A stretch of 36,906 nucleotides of DNA from UBA4717 sp045531795. GTDB lineage: Bacteria; Bacillota; Clostridia; Oscillospirales; CAG-272. A program made the translations under genes and the position numbers. This document shows positions 13,634 through 22,886 of the stretch, in pieces; position 1 is the first letter of the stretch, and each line of letters opens with the position of its first letter. The notes under the pieces were generated by a model. That model had not been told where the DNA came from. It saw only the letters and a program-made list of their open reading frames with translations, and ran no database searches. The DNA lies in the NCBI GenBank assembly GCA_045531795.1, contig JAZSET010000086.1, forward strand, positions 1 through 36,906. The letters are read 5' to 3'.

Positions 13634-14815
13634 TTATCCGAGTACACGGATGCGGGAGATTACTTTTACGCCGCCATTTTCAAGTTCCTTTACAAGGGAA
13701 ATTGCTTCGGCTTCGTTCATTTTATCTGTAATGTATGCGTTTTCTCCGATTTGAGTGTATCCCTTTGATATGGGGGCGCTTGTGCGAATGTACTGCTTTG
13801 ATGCTGACTTTTCAAAATCAATTATTTCGCTGTCTTCGGCCCGTCTCCAGGAGTAGGAAACGCCTGTGCCTGTGAGAATATTGATTATATCGGATACAAC
13901 TGCACTTGCTGTCGGGAGCTTTCCTGCACCTCTGCCGTAAAGCATAACCTCACCAACCGCGTCTCCTGTAATCTTGATGCCGTTGAAGACATCATTTACT
14001 GTTGCAAGGGGGTCGCCTCTTCCGACAAGCATAGGACAAACATACGCACAAATTTTACCGTTTTCCGAGTATGTTTTGCCGATAAGCTTAATCGCATATC
14101 CGTTATCGCCTGCGATTTTTATATCATTTACGTCAACTGCACATATACCCTCGGTATGAATTTTGTCTGTGGGCAAAAGCTTTCCGAATGAAAGAGCCGC
14201 GAGTATTGCAATTTTTCTGCAGGTGTCTATTCCGTCAACATCGGCTGCGGGGTTTGCCTCTGCGTATCCCTTGGCCTGTGCTTCTTTAAGAGAAGACGTA
14301 AAGTCAGCGCCCTTGTCGGTCATCTGTGTAAGAATATAGTTTGTAGTGCCGTTGAGTATTCCGCTTACTTCTTTTATGTCATTCTGCACAAGGGAAGTAT
14401 CTATGGTGTGAATAACGGGAATACCGCCGCCGACACTCGCTTCAAACATATACGATACTCCGTTTTCGTGAGCGCACGCAAGAAGTTCGAGTCCGTGTGT
14501 TGCCACAACCTCCTTATTTGAGGTTACAACGCTCTTTTTTGCATTCATTGCACTGAGGGAAAATTCGAGAGCAGGGTGTGAACCACCCATCATTTCAGCC
14601 ACAAGCTCAACTTCGGGGTCATTCAGTATGATGTTATAATCGTGAATAACCTTGTCTGCAAAAGGACTGTCCGGGAAATCCCTTAAATCAAGTATGTATT
14701 TTACTTCGATTTCAAAGCCGCAACGCTGGGCGATGAGTTTTTTGTTTGTTTCAAGAACATCAGCGCACCCGCTGCCGACAACACCGAAGCCTAAAATTGC
14801 GATATATTTTTTCAT
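13634..14815 (-). CDS. hom: Homoserine dehydrogenase
   Basis: A 393-residue enzyme that reduces aspartate semialdehyde to homoserine, the branch point to threonine and methionine. The N-terminal Rossmann loop is ILGFGVVGSG (residues 6-15). The catalytic region shows SNKEVVATHG near residue 98, SGILNGTTNYIL near residue 163 and PAADVDGIDTCRK near residue 194. After residue 330 a short ACT-like tail remains, somewhat shorter than in the usual 430-residue enzymes, so threonine feedback may be weak or altered. The ATG at 14815 has GAAAGG upstream; the open frame continues 55 codons further but lies over the promoter. It is divergent from infC. Confidence 0.94.
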   Translation of the reverse strand: MKKYIAILGFGVVGSGCADVLETNKKLIAQRCGFEIEVKYILDLRDFPDSPFADKVIHDYNIILNDPEVELVAEMMGGSHPALEFSLSAMNAKKSVVTSNKEVVATHGLELLACAHENGVSYMFEASVGGGIPVIHTIDTSLVQNDIKEVSGILNGTTNYILTQMTDKGADFTSSLKEAQAKGYAEANPAADVDGIDTCRKIAILAALSFGKLLPTDKIHTEGICAVDVNDIKIAGDNGYAIKLIGKTYSENGKICAYVCPMLVGRGDPLATVNDVFNGIKITGDAVGEVMLYGRGAGKLPTASAVVSDIINILTGTGVSYSWRRAEDSEIIDFEKSASKQYIRTSAPISKGYTQIGENAYITDKMNEAEAISLVKELENGGVKVISRIRVLG

Positions 14816-14849
14816 AAAACATAACCTTTCATAAAGTCTACTGAAAAAC

Positions 14850-14878
14850 AGTATATCACAACTCGGTACAAAATGCAA
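14850..14878 (-). promoter_or_regulatory. Promoter of hom
   Basis: On the minus strand, TTGCAT (14878-14873), a 17-bp spacer and TATACT (14855-14850), 35 bases before the ATG. Confidence 0.7.
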
Positions 14879-14915
14879 GAATTTTTTGCACCACAAAGAA
14901 TTTTTTGAAAAACTA

Positions 14916-14944
14916 TTGACAAGAGGGCGATTTTGTGCTATACT
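14916..14944 (+). promoter_or_regulatory. Sigma-A promoter of infC-rpmI-rplT
   Basis: Perfect TTGACA (14916-14921), a 17-bp spacer and TATACT (14939-14944). It drives the leader and the three translation genes. Confidence 0.9.
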
Positions 14945-14948
14945 CTCA

Positions 14949-15080
14949 AGGTACAAAGAAGAAGAATTAACCGTTCTCACCGTATCGCACAGCGAATACG
15001 GTCAATAAATGAGACTTCAGAAAAGTTTGAGGTCTGTGTTTTGTTGAGTGCGGATATTCTTTGCACTCTTATTTTTTTCC
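14949..15080 (+). promoter_or_regulatory. L20-type leader with attenuator terminator
   Basis: The leader holds a hairpin ACCGTATCGC/GCGAATACGGT (14979-15002), a second helix GACTTCA...TGAGGTC (15013-15034), and a terminator-like hairpin GAGTGC/GCACTC (15046-15068) followed by a T-rich tract to 15080. This is the layout of the Firmicutes L20 leader, where excess ribosomal protein L20 binds the mRNA and causes early termination. The terminator and location are seen; L20 binding is inferred from known relatives. Confidence 0.8.
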
Positions 15081-15100
15081 TTTTTCGGAGGTGTTTAGTT

Positions 15101-15616
15101 ATTAGCTCAAAGGATATGCTGATAAACGGCGAAATCAAAGCGAAAGAAGTCAGACTTGTGGGAGCACAAGGCGAGGCTCTCGGTATTTTTTCCATCAAGG
15201 ATGCGCAAAACATGGCATATGACAACGATATGGACCTGGTGCTTATGGCCCCAAATGCAGAGCCCCCTGTATGTCGTATAATGGACTACGGTAAGTTTTG
15301 CTTTGAGCGCAACAAGAAGGAAAAAGAAGCGAAAAAGAAGCAGCAGGTGGTTGAGGTTAAGGAAATCCAGCTTTCCTGCAGAATTGACACTCACGACTTT
15401 CAGACGAAAGTTAATCATGCGATCCGTTTCCTCGGCCAGGGAAACAAGGTCAGAGTTGTCGTAAAGTTCAAGGGCCGTGAAATGACTCATCTTGAAATCG
15501 GTAAGGAAGTTCTCGATAAGTTCGAAGCTGCCGTTTCCGAGATCGGTCAGGTAGACAAGAAACCTACACTTGAGGGACGCTTCATGTCAATGCTTGTAGC
15601 ACCTATCAAGAAGTAA
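15101..15616 (+). CDS. infC: Translation initiation factor IF-3
   Basis: A 171-residue factor that binds the 30S subunit, blocks premature joining of 50S and checks the start codon. The family start KDMLINGEIKAKEVRLVGA, the central PPVCRIMDYGKFCFE, the lysine-rich linker and the C-terminal VKFKGREMTHLEIG are all present. The start is most likely the rare ATT at 15101, eight bases after GGAGG; no ATG, GTG or TTG in frame is as well placed, and the next ATG (15116) would trim residues ahead of the conserved block. AUU starts are established for infC and allow IF-3 to limit its own synthesis. Confidence 0.95.
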   Translation: MSSKDMLINGEIKAKEVRLVGAQGEALGIFSIKDAQNMAYDNDMDLVLMAPNAEPPVCRIMDYGKFCFERNKKEKEAKKKQQVVEVKEIQLSCRIDTHDFQTKVNHAIRFLGQGNKVRVVVKFKGREMTHLEIGKEVLDKFEAAVSEIGQVDKKPTLEGRFMSMLVAPIKK

Positions 15617-15640
15617 GCAATATGTAAAGGAGAAATAAAA

Positions 15641-15838
15641 ATGGGAAAGATTAAGACACATTCCGCAACAGCTAAGAGATTTTCACTCACAAAGAGTGGC
15701 AAGGTTAAACTCAACCACTCAAATCGTCGTCATAAGCTCGGTCTTAAGACAACAAAGCGTAAGAGAACACTCCGTAAGGCAGGTATGCTCAGCGCAAGCT
15801 TCGCACCCGCTGTAAAGACACTTCTCGGCAAAAAGTAA
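15641..15838 (+). CDS. rpmI: 50S ribosomal protein L35
   Basis: A 65-residue very basic ribosomal protein with the family pattern KTHSATAKRFSLTKSGKVK and an internal RRHKLGLKTTKRKRTLRK. It begins 24 bases after infC, with AAAGGAG before the ATG. Length and position between infC and rplT are standard. Confidence 0.97.
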   Translation: MGKIKTHSATAKRFSLTKSGKVKLNHSNRRHKLGLKTTKRKRTLRKAGMLSASFAPAVKTLLGKK

Positions 15839-15879
15839 TTTTGGAATTTTAGAATAATCATTCAGGAGGATAACGTAAA

Positions 15880-16239
15880 ATGGCAAGAGTTAAAGGCGCG
15901 ATGATGACTCGCAAGAGAAGAAATAAAATGCTCAAGCTCGCAAAGGGCTACTGGGGTGCCAAGAGTAAGCACTTCAAGATGGCTAAAGAGCAGGTAATGA
16001 AGAGCGGCAACTACGAATTCGCAGGCAAGAGGATGGAGGAGGGGGACTTCCGTTCTCTCTGGATCACAAGAATTTCTGCACAGGCAAAGGTGTGTGGTAT
16101 GAACTATTCAACACTTATGCACGGTCTTAAGGTAGCAGGTATCGACCTCAACCGTAAGATGCTCGCAGAAATTGCTGTTGCTGACAAGGATGCTTTCGCA
16201 GCAATTGCAGAAAAGGCAAAGGCAGCACTTGCTAAATAA
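15880..16239 (+). CDS. rplT: 50S ribosomal protein L20
   Basis: A 119-residue 50S assembly protein with the N-terminal basic arm (ARVKGAMMTRKRRNKMLKLA) and the globular motif FRSLWITRISAQAKVCGMNYS. In Firmicutes it also acts as the repressor of its own operon through the leader upstream of infC. AGGAGG lies nine bases before the ATG, and the operon ends at the hairpin after the stop. Confidence 0.97.
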   Translation: MARVKGAMMTRKRRNKMLKLAKGYWGAKSKHFKMAKEQVMKSGNYEFAGKRMEEGDFRSLWITRISAQAKVCGMNYSTLMHGLKVAGIDLNRKMLAEIAVADKDAFAAIAEKAKAALAK

Positions 16240-16250
16240 AAAAGCTATAA

Positions 16251-16273
16251 AACCCGCTTTATGCGGGTTTTTT
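16251..16273 (+). terminator. Terminator of the infC operon
   Basis: AACCCGC-TTTAT-GCGGGTT followed by a T-run, 11 bases after the rplT stop. No clear promoter is seen between it and the next gene at 16297, so partial readthrough may feed the long downstream run. Confidence 0.9.
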
Positions 16274-16296
16274 AAATATTAAAACAAGAGAAGATT

Positions 16297-17148
16297 ATGA
16301 AAAGAGAACTTATTGTTTCAAAAAACAATCCCATTATAACAAGGCTTTCAAAACTTGAAAACAAGAAGTACAGAGAGCTTGAGGGGCTTTATATGCTTGA
16401 GGGCGAAAAGCTATTTTATGAGGCTGTTCGATTTGGCTCGGATATTGAATATGTTTTGTTAAGTGAGAGCTTTTGCAGTGACAAAAAGGAATTTGCAGAC
16501 AGTGTTTTCAGAGTGCTTTCTGAAAATAATTGCCCTGATACACGGGTGCTTGAACTTGCAAATCCGGTTTTTGAAAAAATTTCTACAGAAAAATCGCCTC
16601 AGGGAATAATTACTGTTGCAAAAACTATTGACTTTTTTGAAAAATATAATACAATATATAATAATGAAGAATTTTTTTCAGAGCCCCGCTGTTCGGTAAT
16701 GCTTTGTGATATCCGTGACCCGGGGAATATGGGTACGGTTCTTCGCTCGGCGTGCGCATTTGAACTTGACAGTATAATTGTTGACTCAGGCTGCTGTGAC
16801 CTGTTTTCGCCAAAGGTTGTAAGGGGGTCTATGGGAGCAATACTCAAAGCACCGATAAAGACCACTACAGACGCTCTTTCTGAAATCGAGACTATGAGAA
16901 ATCTTGGCGTAAAGGTTTATGCCGCAGCTCTTGACCGGGATGCAGTGAGCCTTGACAAGCTTGATACTTCAGAGGGAACAAGCGTATGCTTTGTAATAGG
17001 CAACGAGGGACATGGCCTTGACGAATCTGTGATTTCGGCATGTGACGGAAGTGTGTTTATCCCGATGGCTGAAAACACCGAGTCCCTTAATGCTTCAACA
17101 GCTTCGTCAATTTTAATGTGGGAGCTTTTTAAAAGAAAACGAAAGTGA
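16297..17148 (+). CDS. TrmH/SpoU-family RNA 2'-O-methyltransferase
   Basis: A 283-residue SPOUT enzyme that would methylate a ribose in rRNA or tRNA with S-adenosylmethionine. An N-terminal substrate-binding part (LEGEKLFYEAVRFG near residue 32) precedes the knotted catalytic domain: motif 1 around DIRDPGNMGTVLRSA near residue 139, motif 2 FVIGNEGHGL near residue 231, and motif 3 IPMAENTESLNASTASSIL near residue 250. The arrangement resembles RlmB and the YsgA type, but the target nucleotide cannot be assigned. Its TGA overlaps the GTG start of dprA. Confidence 0.93.
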   Translation: MKRELIVSKNNPIITRLSKLENKKYRELEGLYMLEGEKLFYEAVRFGSDIEYVLLSESFCSDKKEFADSVFRVLSENNCPDTRVLELANPVFEKISTEKSPQGIITVAKTIDFFEKYNTIYNNEEFFSEPRCSVMLCDIRDPGNMGTVLRSACAFELDSIIVDSGCCDLFSPKVVRGSMGAILKAPIKTTTDALSEIETMRNLGVKVYAAALDRDAVSLDKLDTSEGTSVCFVIGNEGHGLDESVISACDGSVFIPMAENTESLNASTASSILMWELFKRKRK

Positions 17149-18473
17149 CGGTATTAACCTTGGACGATTACATATACTGGTTATGGCTCAGTCTTGCAGG
17201 TGGCGTAAACAATAACAACTATTCTTTACTGCTTGAACACTTCAAGAGTGCTGAAAATGTTTACAATGCAAATCTTGATGACTATTCTAAGGTTGACGGA
17301 CTTGACTGCAAGTTTGCAAAGAAACTCACAGACAAGGATCTTGCAAGAGCAAAAGAAATATATGATTTCTGCACAGAGCATTCTGTCAGACTTCTTCACT
17401 GTATGGAGCCTGATTACCCGATAAAACTAAAGTGGATATATGCATATCCTGTACTTTTATATGTGTATGGAACACTTCCGAACCTCAATGAGGTGTTGAC
17501 GGTTGGCGTTGTAGGAACAAGAAAATTTACCGACTACGGCAGAATTGCTGCATACCGTATAGGCGGCGGACTTGCACGGTCCAAAGCGGTGGTTATAAGC
17601 GGTATGGCTCATGGCAACGACAGTATTGCACAGCTTGCCACAATAAATAACGGCGGAAAGACAATAGCCGTTATGGGTACGGGTATCGACAGAATATATC
17701 CGCCTGAGCACAGGGAACTTGCAAAACTCATTGCCAAAAACGGTGCCCTTGTAACCGAGTATCCGCCCGGAACTCCGCCTGTGGGGAAGAACTTTCCGAT
17801 GCGTAACAGAATAATAAGCGGACTTTCGGACGCAGTTGTGCTTATAGAGTCAACGGCAAGAAGCGGTGCACTCATAACAACAAAGCTTGCAACCGAACAA
17901 AGCCGCGGTGTTTATGCCGTGCCGGGTGATATAACATCCCCGACAAGCGTGGGACCCATCTCGCTTATTAAGGCGGGCGCAAAGCCTGTAACGAGTGCGG
18001 CTGATATCGTTGAGGATTTTGTTTGTCAGTATTCATACCTGGGTTCGGTAATTGAAAACACCAATTTTGATGTTGCGGTACCAAAAGGGATAAATACGGC
18101 AAGTGAGTCCACACTTATTTTCCAGAAACAGAAAGCAAAGCGCTTCAGCCTTGCTGCACCGGCAAATGACGGTATACTTGAAAGAGCGTTTTCGCCCGCA
18201 CGAAAGACCGGTAAGCGAAAGGAAGATCGCAAAAAGTCTGTAAGCGAGGCAAATAAGTCGGCAGAAAAAAAGCCAGCAAAGCAAATACCCGCTTCACTGA
18301 GTGAAGTTGAAACATATATTTATAATAAAATCTATGACAGTGGAAATATAAATATAGAAGAGCTCACAAGCGAAAAATACAGTGTGTCCGAAATAATGTC
18401 GGCATTGACAAAACTTGAAATACTTGATTTAATAAAGGCTTTGCCGGGAGACTTTTATATTCCTGCAGAGTAA
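17145..18473 (+). CDS. dprA: DNA processing protein DprA
   Basis: A 442-residue protein that loads RecA onto incoming single-stranded DNA. The N-terminal helical region is followed by the extended Rossmann fold (residues about 105-290) with GVVGTRKFTDYG, VISGMAHGNDSIAQ, MGTGIDRIYPPEH, NFPMRNRIISGLSD and ESTARSGALITT. After a low-complexity lysine-rich linker, residues about 380-440 form the winged-helix DprA C-terminal domain. The GTG start overlaps the previous stop in GTGA and no better site is present. DprA is widespread and does not by itself prove natural competence. Confidence 0.96.
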   Translation: MTVLTLDDYIYWLWLSLAGGVNNNNYSLLLEHFKSAENVYNANLDDYSKVDGLDCKFAKKLTDKDLARAKEIYDFCTEHSVRLLHCMEPDYPIKLKWIYAYPVLLYVYGTLPNLNEVLTVGVVGTRKFTDYGRIAAYRIGGGLARSKAVVISGMAHGNDSIAQLATINNGGKTIAVMGTGIDRIYPPEHRELAKLIAKNGALVTEYPPGTPPVGKNFPMRNRIISGLSDAVVLIESTARSGALITTKLATEQSRGVYAVPGDITSPTSVGPISLIKAGAKPVTSAADIVEDFVCQYSYLGSVIENTNFDVAVPKGINTASESTLIFQKQKAKRFSLAAPANDGILERAFSPARKTGKRKEDRKKSVSEANKSAEKKPAKQIPASLSEVETYIYNKIYDSGNINIEELTSEKYSVSEIMSALTKLEILDLIKALPGDFYIPAE

Positions 18474-18503
18474 TACAAATACAGAAAGGATTACCATATA
18501 GTT

Positions 18504-20765
18504 ATGGCGAATTTACTTATAATTGAGTCCCCCTCGAAGATCGGTACTATAAAGAGCTGTCTTGGCTCAGGCTACAAGGTAGTGGCATCAATAGGCCATG
18601 TAAGAGACCTTCCCAAAAGTACTCTCGGGGTTGATATAGATAACGATTTTGAACCGAGATATATAAATATCAGAGGTAAGGGCGACCTTATCAAGGAACT
18701 TAAAAAGGAAGCAAAGGCGGCAAACAAGGTTTTCCTTGCAACTGACCCTGACCGCGAGGGAGAAGCCATTTCCTGGCACCTTGTGAATGCGCTTGATTTG
18801 CCAAAAGAAAAGGTAAAGAGAGTTACATTCAATGAACTTACAAAGACTGCGATAAAGGCGGCAATCAAGAATCCGAGAGATATTGATATGGATACGGTTA
18901 ACGCACAGCAGGCAAGACGCATACTTGACAGAATTGTGGGTTATAAATTAAGCCCCTATCTCTGGAAAAGAGTAAAGAGCGGACTTTCTGCAGGACGCGT
19001 TCAGTCTGTTGCTACACGAATTATAGTTGAGCGCGAAGATGAAATCAGAGCCTTTGTACCAAGTGAATACTGGACAATCGAGGCTAAACTTAAAACAAGC
19101 GACAAGCAGGCGCTGGTTGCAAGATTTTTCGGAGACAAGAAAAGCAAGCTTGAGCTTACAAGCGAAGCTCAGACTATGGATATAGTAAAGGCTGTTGATG
19201 GTAATGACTTTAATGTGAAGTCAGTAAAAAAAGCACTCAGACAGAAGAATCCCACACCGCCTTTTACAACCTCTACAATGCAACAGGAGGCATCTAAGAA
19301 GCTCGGCTTCCATTCACAGAGAATTATGAAGGTAGCGCAGGAGCTTTATGAAGGTATAAACCTTGGCAGTGAGCACGGCGGTGTTCACGGTCTTATAACG
19401 TATATGCGTACAGACTCCCTCAGAGTTTCTGACGAAGCAGCAGAAGCGGCAAAGGAATATATCGTTTCAAAATACGGAGAAAAGTATTATCCCGATGTCC
19501 GCCGTGTATATAAGACTAAGGCGAATGCACAGGATGCTCACGAAGCAATCCGCCCGACAGATGTTACACTTGAACCTGACACCATAAAAGCAAGACTTAC
19601 AAACGATCAGTACAAACTTTATAAGCTCATCTGGTCAAGATTTGTTGCAAGTCAGATGGCATCTGCGGAAATTGACACAGTAAATGCCGAGCTTGAAGCA
19701 GGCGGATATATATTCCACTCAACCGGATATTCTGTAAAGTTCCCCGGATATATGACCATATACGAGGAATCAGAGGATGAAAATGCCCAGAACGGCTTTG
19801 ACGAAAAGGATAAAAAGGCAAAGCTCCCGACACTTAAAGAGGGAGAACTACTCAAGGCATCAGATGTCGTGCCCGAACAGCACTTTACAGAACCCCGTCC
19901 GAGATATACTGAAGCCTCACTTATTAAGTTCCTCGAAGAAAAGGGTATCGGCAGACCGAGTACCTTTACTCCCATTATAACAACAATTATTGCAAGAGGA
20001 TATGTAAAGAGAGAGGGCAAGTCACTCGTACCTACAGAACTTGGTGAGATAACAACGAGACTTATGGTCGCAAAGTTCCCGAAAATCGTTGACTATGGCT
20101 TTACTGCCGATATAGAAGATAAGCTTGACGGCATCGAAAACGGCGAGGATACTCTTCTTGCGGTGCTTCGGGATTTCTACGGTGATTTTGAAAAGAGTCT
20201 TGACTCTGCTATGTCAGACCTTGGGAATGACGGCTTTGAGATACCCGTTGAAGAAACGGATATTATCTGCGAAAAATGCGGCAGCCGTATGGTTGTAAAG
20301 CAGGGCAGATACGGAAAGTTTGCTGCTTGTCCCAATTATCCCGGATGTAAGAACACAAAGCCCCTTGAGGAGAAGGAAAAGAAGCAGCCTGAAAAAACTG
20401 AAGCAAAAACAGACGAGATATGCGAAAAGTGCGGTGCTCCTATGGTAGTACGAACAAGCAGATACGGAAGCTTCCTTGCCTGCTCGACATATCCTACATG
20501 TAAATTTACAAAGCAGATTACAAAGGATATAGGAGTTGCCTGCCCCAAGTGCGGTGCAAAGGTAATTCAGAAGCACGGCAGAAACAAGAGCGTCTTCTAC
20601 AGCTGTGAACGCTATCCCGACTGCGACTTTTCATCATGGGATATGCCTGTCGGTGAAAATTGTCCCGATTGCGGTGAGCCTCTGTTTGTAAAGAAAGGCA
20701 AGAACACTGCGTTCTGCAAAAAGACGGGTTGCGGCTTTAAAAAGACAGTAGAAATCAAAGAATAA
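18504..20765 (+). CDS. topA: DNA topoisomerase I (type IA)
   Basis: A 753-residue enzyme that relaxes negative supercoils. The Toprim domain holds IESPSK near residue 8 and the metal site TDPDREGE near residue 80. The active tyrosine is Y300 in TYMRTDS, followed by AHEAIRPT and the GIGRPSTFT motif. After residue 585 come four tetracysteine zinc ribbons (CEKCG, CEKCG, CPKCG and CPDCG starts), the last one degenerate toward the C-terminus. Length is normal for Firmicutes topA. It follows dprA by 30 bases, the order common in Clostridia. Confidence 0.98.
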   Translation: MANLLIIESPSKIGTIKSCLGSGYKVVASIGHVRDLPKSTLGVDIDNDFEPRYINIRGKGDLIKELKKEAKAANKVFLATDPDREGEAISWHLVNALDLPKEKVKRVTFNELTKTAIKAAIKNPRDIDMDTVNAQQARRILDRIVGYKLSPYLWKRVKSGLSAGRVQSVATRIIVEREDEIRAFVPSEYWTIEAKLKTSDKQALVARFFGDKKSKLELTSEAQTMDIVKAVDGNDFNVKSVKKALRQKNPTPPFTTSTMQQEASKKLGFHSQRIMKVAQELYEGINLGSEHGGVHGLITYMRTDSLRVSDEAAEAAKEYIVSKYGEKYYPDVRRVYKTKANAQDAHEAIRPTDVTLEPDTIKARLTNDQYKLYKLIWSRFVASQMASAEIDTVNAELEAGGYIFHSTGYSVKFPGYMTIYEESEDENAQNGFDEKDKKAKLPTLKEGELLKASDVVPEQHFTEPRPRYTEASLIKFLEEKGIGRPSTFTPIITTIIARGYVKREGKSLVPTELGEITTRLMVAKFPKIVDYGFTADIEDKLDGIENGEDTLLAVLRDFYGDFEKSLDSAMSDLGNDGFEIPVEETDIICEKCGSRMVVKQGRYGKFAACPNYPGCKNTKPLEEKEKKQPEKTEAKTDEICEKCGAPMVVRTSRYGSFLACSTYPTCKFTKQITKDIGVACPKCGAKVIQKHGRNKSVFYSCERYPDCDFSSWDMPVGENCPDCGEPLFVKKGKNTAFCKKTGCGFKKTVEIKE

Positions 20766-20798
20766 TATCATTTGGAAATTCGCCAAAAAGGTGATTTA

Positions 20799-22130
20799 AT
20801 GAACGAAATAAATGTAATAGGCGCAGGTCTTGCAGGCTGCGAGGCGGCGTGGCAGGCGGCAGAGAGAGGTGTAAAGGTAAGGCTTTATGAAATGAAGCCC
20901 GAAAAGTACACCCCTGCCCACAGCTACGGCGGCTTTGCAGAGCTTGTATGTTCAAATTCTCTGCGCTCAAATCAGATATACAATGCCGTCGGTCTTCTCA
21001 AAGAGGAACTTAAGAGACTTGGCTCTCTTATAATTGAGGCGGCGTATAAGACAGAGGTGCCGGCAGGCGGTGCTCTGGCTGTTGACAGATATGCTTTTTC
21101 TGATTATATAACAGAAAAAATAAGGTCTCACGAAAATATTGAGGTTATTAATGGCGAGGTAACAGAAATCCCCGAGGGGATTACTGTTATTGCTACGGGC
21201 CCGCTTACTTCGGATGCTCTTTCAAAGAGTATACAGGGACTTATTGGTGAAGACTATCTGCACTTTTTTGATGCGGCGGCACCTATTGTTGATGCCTCCA
21301 CAATAAATATGGACAGAGCCTTTGTTGCTTCAAGATATGACAAGGGAGAGGCGGCATACATCAACTGTCCTTTTACAAAGGAAGAATACGAAGCCTTTTA
21401 CAATGAGCTTGTTTCTGCCAAAGAGGCAGAGATAAAGGAGTTTGACCGTGAGTCGCAAAAAGAGCTTACGGTATTTGAGGGCTGTATGCCTGTTGAGGTT
21501 ATGGCAAAAAGAGGATTTGAGACTCTGCTTTACGGACCGCTTAAGCCGGTAGGACTTGTTGATCCCAAAACGGGCAGGGAGCCTTTTGCGGTGGTACAAC
21601 TCAGACAGGAAAATCTTTCAAAGAGTATGTATAATCTTGTGGGCTTCCAGACTCATCTGAAGTTTGATGAGCAAAAGCGGGTATTTTCAATGATACCCGG
21701 TCTTGAAAATGCCGAGTTTTTACGCTACGGTGTAATGCACAGAAATACCTTTATAAATTCCCCGAAGCTTCTTGCTGCGGATTATTCAATGAGGCAGAAC
21801 AGTAACATCTTTTTTGCGGGACAGATGACGGGAGTCGAGGGATATGTTGAATCCTGTGCTTCGGGATTTGTAGCAGGACTTAATGCCGCAAGGCGTTCAA
21901 TGAACGAAGAAAGCTTTATTTTTGACAGTGCGAGCATTATCGGCTCAATGGCTTCATATATAAGCGATGAATATGTAGAAAAATTTCAGCCGATGAATGC
22001 AAATTTCGGTCTTATAAAGCCATTTGATAAAAAGATAAAGGGCGGCAAAAAGGGCCGCGCAGATGCATCTGCAGAGCGTTCACTTGAATATATTGACTCG
22101 ATAGTAGACGGTGGGCTTATTTCAAAATAA
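20799..22130 (+). CDS. trmFO: Folate/FAD-dependent tRNA m5U54 methyltransferase TrmFO
   Basis: A 443-residue flavoprotein that makes ribothymidine 54 in tRNA using methylenetetrahydrofolate. The FAD loop is GAGLAGCEAAWQ (residues 7-18). The conserved ELVCSNSLRSN contains C51, equivalent to a redox-active cysteine of the family, and the C-terminal part has FAGQMTGVEGYVESCASG. I start at the ATG at 20799, eight bases after AAAAGGTGA, and not at the upstream TTG. It follows topA as in many Firmicutes. Confidence 0.96.
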   Translation: MNEINVIGAGLAGCEAAWQAAERGVKVRLYEMKPEKYTPAHSYGGFAELVCSNSLRSNQIYNAVGLLKEELKRLGSLIIEAAYKTEVPAGGALAVDRYAFSDYITEKIRSHENIEVINGEVTEIPEGITVIATGPLTSDALSKSIQGLIGEDYLHFFDAAAPIVDASTINMDRAFVASRYDKGEAAYINCPFTKEEYEAFYNELVSAKEAEIKEFDRESQKELTVFEGCMPVEVMAKRGFETLLYGPLKPVGLVDPKTGREPFAVVQLRQENLSKSMYNLVGFQTHLKFDEQKRVFSMIPGLENAEFLRYGVMHRNTFINSPKLLAADYSMRQNSNIFFAGQMTGVEGYVESCASGFVAGLNAARRSMNEESFIFDSASIIGSMASYISDEYVEKFQPMNANFGLIKPFDKKIKGGKKGRADASAERSLEYIDSIVDGGLISK

Positions 22131-22175
22131 AAGGCAGACCGTCAGAAAATAAAAATTAAAAGGCAGTTTGGATAA

Positions 22176-22886
22176 ATGGATTACATAGAAAAGAGTATTG
22201 CAGGGCTTGAAAAGAGCATAGGATATGTTTTTTTGAATAAGGCATATATAAAAACGGCACTTACTCACTCATCTTATGCCAATGAAATGAAGACAAAGAA
22301 AATAGATGTTCCTTACAACGAAAGGCTTGAGTTTCTGGGAGATTCGGTTTTGTCGATAATTGTAAGCGAGCATATTTTCTCTGATTACAGAAAGTTTCCC
22401 GAGGGAGAGCTTACCAAAATCCGTGCAAATGTGGTATGTGAAAAAACACTTGCAAAGCTTGCCCGCGGTATAAATCTTGGAGAATTTCTGCTTCTCGGAA
22501 AAGGCGAGGAGCTTGGCGGCGGTCGCGCGAGGGATTCCATTCTTGCAGATGCGTTTGAGGCTTTGCTTGCGGCAATTTATCTTGATTCGGGTAATGAAAA
22601 GGATGTTGTTGCAGGCTTTCTGATGCCGATAATCGAGCCGGAAATAACGGGATATGTTTCGAGCGGAATGGTAACCGACTATAAAACCGAACTTCAGCAG
22701 ATTGTACAGCAGGCAAGTGGCGAAAGACTTGAATATGTGCTTGTCGGTCAAAGCGGTCCCGACCACGAAAAGGTTTTTGAAATAGAGGCAAGGCTCAACA
22801 GTAATGTTATCGGTCACGGCAAGGGTAAAAGCAAGAGACAGGCAGAGCAGAATGCAGCCCGCGAAGCCCTTGAATATTTCAAATAA
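22176..22886 (+). CDS. rnc: Ribonuclease III
   Basis: A 236-residue double-strand RNA endonuclease that processes rRNA precursors and structured mRNAs. The catalytic signature ERLEFLGDSVLS is at residues 49-60 and the second acidic site DAFEALLAAIYLD near residue 124. A double-stranded RNA-binding domain fills residues about 163-236, ending in GKSKRQAEQNAAREALEYF. Its TAA overlaps the ATG of the next gene by one base. Confidence 0.97.
   Translation: MDYIEKSIAGLEKSIGYVFLNKAYIKTALTHSSYANEMKTKKIDVPYNERLEFLGDSVLSIIVSEHIFSDYRKFPEGELTKIRANVVCEKTLAKLARGINLGEFLLLGKGEELGGGRARDSILADAFEALLAAIYLDSGNEKDVVAGFLMPIIEPEITGYVSSGMVTDYKTELQQIVQQASGERLEYVLVGQSGPDHEKVFEIEARLNSNVIGHGKGKSKRQAEQNAAREALEYFK

Noticed and set aside
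14816..14980. 55-residue N-terminal extension of homoserine dehydrogenase
   Set aside because: It overlaps the hom promoter and the ATG at 14815 has a ribosome site directly before the Rossmann motif.
14933..15100. N-terminal extension of IF-3 from an upstream start
   Set aside because: It would translate through the promoter, leader helices and attenuator; the conserved protein begins at about 15101.
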